NCBI GenBank assembly: GCA_946478845.1
Contig: CAMLDI010000051.1
Coordinates: 1 to 16,750 of the forward strand
Direction: 5' to 3'
DNA: 16,750 nucleotides
DNA from: an uncultured Paenibacillaceae bacterium
Lineage (GTDB): Bacteria > Bacillota > Bacilli > Aneurinibacillales > Aneurinibacillaceae
In this document: positions 13,450 to 16,750 of the stretch, piece after piece
How positions within the stretch are numbered: position 1 is the first letter of the stretch
How the letters are laid out: the number at the start of each line of letters is the position of its first letter
The notes under the pieces: generated by a model
Seen by the model: the letters and a program-made list of their open reading frames with translations, nothing else
What the model was told of the DNA's origin: nothing
Database searches by the model: none
Translations under genes and position numbers: made by a program

Positions 13450-14946
13450 ATGAAAAATGTAATAATAATCGGTTCGGGAATTGGCGGACTTATTGCCGGC
13501 AACCTTCTTGCAAAGAAGGGACATAAAGTAACCATATTTGATTCCCACAGCATGCCTGGTGGCTATACTGCCGGGTTTTACAGAAAGGGTTATTATTTTG
13601 AAAGCGGTACTCTTTCATTTGAAGCCTCAGCATCGGTATTCAAGGCAATGAAGGACATTGGAGTGTTTGAAAAGATAAACTTCGTAAGACAGAGAATGCG
13701 GTTCGTTTCAGAGGAATTTGATGAAACTCCTGAGAATTACGATGATTATAAAAAAATGATATACGCTGCTTTCCCATCTGATAAAGACAAACTGGATAAG
13801 GCTTTTTCAGATCTGGACAAAATAGCTGACCTGATGGGGAACATGGATGACCCCATGCCCTTCCTTTACAATGGGATTAAAATGTTAAAATCAATGCTTC
13901 CCTATATTCTGAGCGCCCCAAAGCATATGAAACTATCAAAGTTATATGGCAATATGACGTCATCAGAGTTTGCCGCACAATATTTTGAAAAAGACTCAAA
14001 GCTATTTAAGCTGTTCAGCGGATTCGGCTATCCGGATATGCCGGCTATATTTGGGAATGGCTTATCAGCGATGTTTACCGACTATTGGACTGTAAAAGAC
14101 GGTATGCAATCATGGTCTAATATTCTCGCCGACAACTTTAAAAAACTGGGCGGGGATTTGAAGCTGAACTCCTATGTCGACAAGATCATCACAGAAAACG
14201 GGGCCGCAATTGGAGTCTTATGCAAAAATACCGTCTATAACGCAGATTATGTTATTTCTGCCGGGGATTATAAGAAAACCTTCCTGAAGCTTTTAGACGA
14301 TAAGAATCACATTCCACAGTCGCTCCAGGATAATATTGGCAGGGCTGCTGTTTCAGAGGCTTTTTTCACAGTATATCTGGGGTTGAATATATCCAATGAA
14401 GAACTTGGCAAATATATGAAGGCCCCTCATGTATTTCCTATAGAAGTTAAACCCGGTTATGACATTTACAATTCTGAAGACGGAGAGTTTTTCAGCAAGA
14501 CATCTGTTTCACTTTATTCACCGTCAATGGTAAATCCCAAACATGCACCTCAAGGGAAATCCTCGTTAATGCTACAGACCATAGTGCCTTACCATTGGAT
14601 GAATAACTGGGGCGGCGGAGACAAAGAAGTATATGGACAATTGAAGGAAAAAGCAATGGATGCAATGATAGACAGCGCATCCAGGCTGATTCCCGGCTTG
14701 AAGGAATGTATCGAATATAAAGACGCCGCAACGCCGCTGACTTATGAAAGATACACTCATAATACCGATGGAGCGAGCTCTTCATGGAGTTGGAATCCTA
14801 AGAAGAAGTTCTATAAAAACACCATGAGCGTGAATATAGATACACCAGTGAGAAATCTATACATCGGCTCCTGTTGGGCGATGCAGATTGGCGGTGTGCC
14901 TGGTGCCCTTGCAGCAGCTTATCAGTGTGCCAAAAAGATAAAGTAA
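13450..14946 (+). CDS. FAD-dependent oxidoreductase, phytoene desaturase/RetSat type
   Basis: A 498-residue flavoprotein of the CrtI/CrtN/RetSat group. The N-terminal dinucleotide fold is complete: VIIIGSGIGGLIAGNLLAKKGHKVTIFD (4-31), then the family's MPGGYT. The C-terminal FAD-binding signature NLYIGSCWAMQIGGVPGALAAAY (about 468-490) is also complete. No carotenoid partner (crtM, crtB or crtE) is nearby, so carotenoid desaturation is not supported; saturase- or isomerase-type reactions are equally possible. The start has AGAGGGG eight bases upstream. Codon choice (frequent CTG, GGC, GCC, ATC) looks unlike the TTA/ATT-rich comG genes and ppaC, suggesting recent acquisition. It is isolated: 103 bases after comGG and followed by its own terminator. 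Confidence 0.85.
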   Translation: MKNVIIIGSGIGGLIAGNLLAKKGHKVTIFDSHSMPGGYTAGFYRKGYYFESGTLSFEASASVFKAMKDIGVFEKINFVRQRMRFVSEEFDETPENYDDYKKMIYAAFPSDKDKLDKAFSDLDKIADLMGNMDDPMPFLYNGIKMLKSMLPYILSAPKHMKLSKLYGNMTSSEFAAQYFEKDSKLFKLFSGFGYPDMPAIFGNGLSAMFTDYWTVKDGMQSWSNILADNFKKLGGDLKLNSYVDKIITENGAAIGVLCKNTVYNADYVISAGDYKKTFLKLLDDKNHIPQSLQDNIGRAAVSEAFFTVYLGLNISNEELGKYMKAPHVFPIEVKPGYDIYNSEDGEFFSKTSVSLYSPSMVNPKHAPQGKSSLMLQTIVPYHWMNNWGGGDKEVYGQLKEKAMDAMIDSASRLIPGLKECIEYKDAATPLTYERYTHNTDGASSSWSWNPKKKFYKNTMSVNIDTPVRNLYIGSCWAMQIGGVPGALAAAYQCAKKIK

Positions 14947-14972
14947 AAGCACTTGTATTTACATTTTCCTCG

Positions 14973-15016
14973 AAATGGTGTACGGTGACTATTTAGAAAC
15001 CGTCCACCATTTTTTT
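14973..15016 (+). terminator. terminator of the FAD oxidoreductase gene
   Basis: AAATGGTG and ACGGT (from 14973) pair with ACCGT and CACCATTT (to about 15012) around a 12-base loop, interrupted by a single T/C mismatch. Seven T follow from 15010. It begins 27 bases after the stop codon. Confidence 0.85.
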
Positions 15017-15083
15017 GCGTATAAGAACGTATTAAAGGGATAAAATGAATGGGAATATTGAAAATTTTGCGTTATAATCGTTA

Positions 15084-15112
15084 TTGTAAAAAATGTTCTT
15101 GGTACATAAATT
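15084..15112 (+). promoter_or_regulatory. candidate ppaC promoter
   Basis: TTGTAA (15084-15089), a 17-base spacer and TAAATT (15107-15112) lie 27 bases before the ppaC start. A perfect TATAAT at 15073-15078 is an alternative -10 but has no clear -35 at the right distance. I cannot choose between them with confidence. Confidence 0.35.
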
Positions 15113-15138
15113 CACATAATGGAAAGGGAGACAGATAA

Positions 15139-16071
15139 ATGGAAAAGATTCTTGTTTTCGGGCATAAAAATCCTGACACAGATTCTATTTGTTCTACACT
15201 TGCTTATTCTGAACTTAAAACTAGATTAGGATTTAATGTTGAGCCTGTCCGTTTAGGAGAGCTTAATGGAGAATCTAAATTTGCCTTAAATCATTTTCAA
15301 TTAGAAGCTCCTCGCCTTGTAGAAACAGTAGCCAATGAAGCAAAACAAGTTATTTTAGTTGACCATAATGAACGCCAACAAAGTGCTACTGACATTGATC
15401 AAGTGCAAATTTTAGAAGTAATAGACCATCACCGTATCGCTAACTTTGAAACTAGTGGCCCATTATATTACCGTGGAGAACCTGTAGGTTGTACTTCTAC
15501 TATTATCAATAAAATGTATAAAGAAAATGGCGTTGAAATTTCACAACCAATCGCCGGATTAATGTTATCTGCTATTATTTCTGATTCTTTGCTTTTCAAA
15601 TCTCCAACTTGTACAGATGTAGATGTAGCTGCAGCCCGTGAATTAGCGGAAATTGCTGGAGTAGATATTGAAAGCTACGGCTTAGACATGTTGAAAGCAG
15701 GTGCTGATTTAAGCGATAAAACCATTGAGCAACTCATTAACCTGGATAGCAAAGAATTCCAAATGGGCAATGCAAAAGTGCAAATTTCTCAGGTGAATGC
15801 TGTAGATGTAAACGATGTCCTTGTTCGCCAGCCCGAATTAGAAGATGCTATTGGGAAAATCATTGATGAAAAAGGATTAGACTTATTCTTCTTCGTTGTA
15901 ACTGATATATTAAATAGCGATTCTGTTGGATTGGCTCTTGGAAAATCAGCAAATGCTGTTGAAAAAGCTTACAACGTTCAATTAGTTGATCATAAAGCGT
16001 TATTAAAAGGCGTTGTATCCCGTAAGAAACAAATTGTGCCCGTATTAACAGATATATTTAATCAAATGTAA
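15139..16071 (+). CDS. ppaC: manganese-dependent inorganic pyrophosphatase (family II)
   Basis: Cytosolic enzyme hydrolysing pyrophosphate to phosphate, driving biosynthetic reactions. The 310 residues match B. subtilis PpaC in length. DHH/DHHA2 architecture is clear: GHKNPDTDS (8-16, metal ligands H9, D13, D15), DHN (75-77), DHH (96-98), D149 in ISDS, and the C-terminal SRKKQ (294-298) that binds the substrate. No CBS domains are inserted, so it should not be nucleotide-regulated like the CBS-type enzymes. ATG 15139 follows AAAGGGAG. Third-position A/T-rich codons contrast with the preceding FAD oxidoreductase gene. A strong terminator follows. Confidence 0.96.
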   Translation: MEKILVFGHKNPDTDSICSTLAYSELKTRLGFNVEPVRLGELNGESKFALNHFQLEAPRLVETVANEAKQVILVDHNERQQSATDIDQVQILEVIDHHRIANFETSGPLYYRGEPVGCTSTIINKMYKENGVEISQPIAGLMLSAIISDSLLFKSPTCTDVDVAAARELAEIAGVDIESYGLDMLKAGADLSDKTIEQLINLDSKEFQMGNAKVQISQVNAVDVNDVLVRQPELEDAIGKIIDEKGLDLFFFVVTDILNSDSVGLALGKSANAVEKAYNVQLVDHKALLKGVVSRKKQIVPVLTDIFNQM

Positions 16072-16087
16072 TAAATTTAATGAATAG

Positions 16088-16125
16088 AAAAACCCCGTTC
16101 CTTTTAGTAGGAACGGGGTTTTTCC
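16088..16125 (+). terminator. rho-independent terminator of ppaC
   Basis: A 15-bp perfect stem (16088-16102 with 16109-16123; core CCCCGTTCC/GGAACGGGG) with a 6-base loop ends in a run of five T. It lies 16 bases after the ppaC stop codon. The matching A-run on the left arm means it could also work on the minus strand. Confidence 0.92.
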
Positions 16126-16126
16126 T

Positions 16127-16554
16127 TAACACCATGAGGGACTCAACCATTCGCCATCGTTAGCATCAGGTATTTCATATAAAGTGAGAACTGAAAAATG
16201 GTACAGAGGTGAAGATACAATTATTAGCACAACTGGTATTGAGATACTACTCGCCTTACTAGAGATCTTAATGATTCGTGGTTCAGAGTATATCGACTGA
16301 TGCCCGATGTGCAGTTCCGCAACATTGAAGGGCTTTCTTAAAACCTTCAATATATGCTTTTTCTTACTTGTTACCAACTGCGAATAGGTTTACGACTTCT
16401 GTTGACTCTTTAAACTCTCCTTCTGATTTACTTCCTTGCATCCTGCTCTTATAAGTTTCAATCAGTTACCGAAATAAAAACGGTTTTTTAAAGGAAAGCC
16501 CCTGGTCTGTTCATTGAGTGGAACTGACCGATGGTTGAGTCTCTCATGATGTTA
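16127..16554. repeat. 428-bp noncoding element bounded by 24-bp inverted repeats
   Basis: The ends at 16127-16150 and 16531-16554 are inverted repeats: 22 of 24 positions match, with core CATGAGGGACTCAACCAT on the left and ATGGTTGAGTCTCTCATG on the right. One mismatch would be G-U in RNA and one C-A. The repeats start and end with TA. Inside, ATTGAAGG (16324-16331) pairs with CCTTCAAT (16344-16351), and CAGTTCC (16312-16318) could pair with GGAACTG (16520-16526). No convincing gene lies inside: the longest reading, 16126-16377 on the minus strand (83 residues), resembles no family I know and has no good ribosome binding site. It is either a MITE or decayed insertion sequence with TA target sites, or a large structured RNA whose ends pair. 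Confidence 0.55.
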
Positions 16555-16750
16555 CTTTCTTTCTATGGCTTTAGTATACCACTATTGTCCCAAGAAAATG
16601 GTGTCTAAAGGTTGAAAGGATTGTGACAGAACTATTACGGATGAGTTAAAATAAAGTAAACTTAAAGTGATTGTTTTAGATGGAAGGAGTTGGCGCGGGT
16701 CTTTGACAGTTACATAAATATCAAAATTATGAAAAGCCTTGATAACAGGG
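16555..16750. other. AT-rich noncoding tail running off the window
   Basis: No open reading frame of note. Near the right end there is GGCGCGGGTCTTTGACAG (from 16692), an AT-rich stretch, and a small hairpin CCTTG/CAGGG (16737-16741 with 16746-16750, one G-U pair, loop ATAA) at the last base. The TTGACA in it could serve as a -35, with ATTATG or TTATGA 17-18 bases downstream as a poor -10. The arrangement recalls a promoter/leader region for something beyond the window, but nothing identifies it. Confidence 0.3.

Noticed and set aside
14492..14785. Minus-strand reading frames opposite the FAD oxidoreductase
   Set aside because: Antisense shadows of a gene with complete N- and C-terminal FAD motifs; no start signals.
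16126..16377. 83-residue minus-strand reading frame
   Set aside because: Resembles no family, has a poor ribosome binding site, and its end coincides with the outer edge of the left inverted repeat; it is better explained as chance within the element.
16468..16488. Terminator-like CCG/CGG hairpin followed by six T inside the inverted-repeat element
   Set aside because: The stem has only four pairs around a nine-base AT loop, too weak to call.

Overview
The window looks like a chromosomal segment of a low-to-moderate GC, endospore-forming Bacillota, most likely Bacillales. The evidence is a spore cortex-lytic SleB, the YlbF/YlbG pair, a seven-gene comG competence operon, a YhcV-like CBS protein, a family II pyrophosphatase, strong AGGAGG-type ribosome binding sites, TTG/GTG starts and small sporulation-type membrane peptides. 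I cannot name the species. The content is mostly housekeeping and accessory chromosome; I see no phage, no transposase gene and no complete CRISPR array.

Layout: (1) 83-2040, minus strand: a Ca2+/H+ antiporter (Cax/ChaA/YfkE type), then a SleB hydrolase without its usual ypeB partner. (2) 2151-4734, plus strand: an ArsR-type regulator and an SDR enzyme with a replaced catalytic Tyr/Lys, an Asp23/Gls24 protein with its own promoter and terminator, a 68-residue membrane protein, a two-CBS-domain protein and a 32-residue membrane peptide. (3) 4778-5732, minus strand: a hotdog thioesterase, an unknown 98-residue protein and a 36-residue membrane peptide. This run converges on region 2 through a shared 14-bp-stem terminator. 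(4) 5877-9112, plus strand: an XPB/Ssl2 N-terminal-like (helicase-associated) protein, YlbF (RicF) with a Cys-rich tail, YlbG, a 40-residue membrane peptide coupled to a UspA protein. (5) 9238-13346: comGA to comGG, tightly overlapping and complete, encoding the ATPase, the platform protein and five (pseudo)pilins of the DNA-uptake pseudopilus. (6) 13450-14946: a CrtI/RetSat-type FAD oxidoreductase whose codon choice differs from its neighbours. (7) 15139-16071: ppaC with a textbook terminator. (8) 16127-16750: no gene; a roughly 430-bp element bounded by 24-bp inverted repeats, followed by AT-rich sequence that runs to the window edge.

Functional links: YlbF belongs to the RicA-RicF-RicT complex that promotes competence, sporulation and biofilm formation in Bacillus subtilis. 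Its location a few genes upstream of comG puts a competence regulator beside the competence machine. The least explained items are the inverted-repeat element at 16127-16554, the small membrane peptides, the unknown 98-residue protein, the SDR active-site substitution and the leader-like end of the window.
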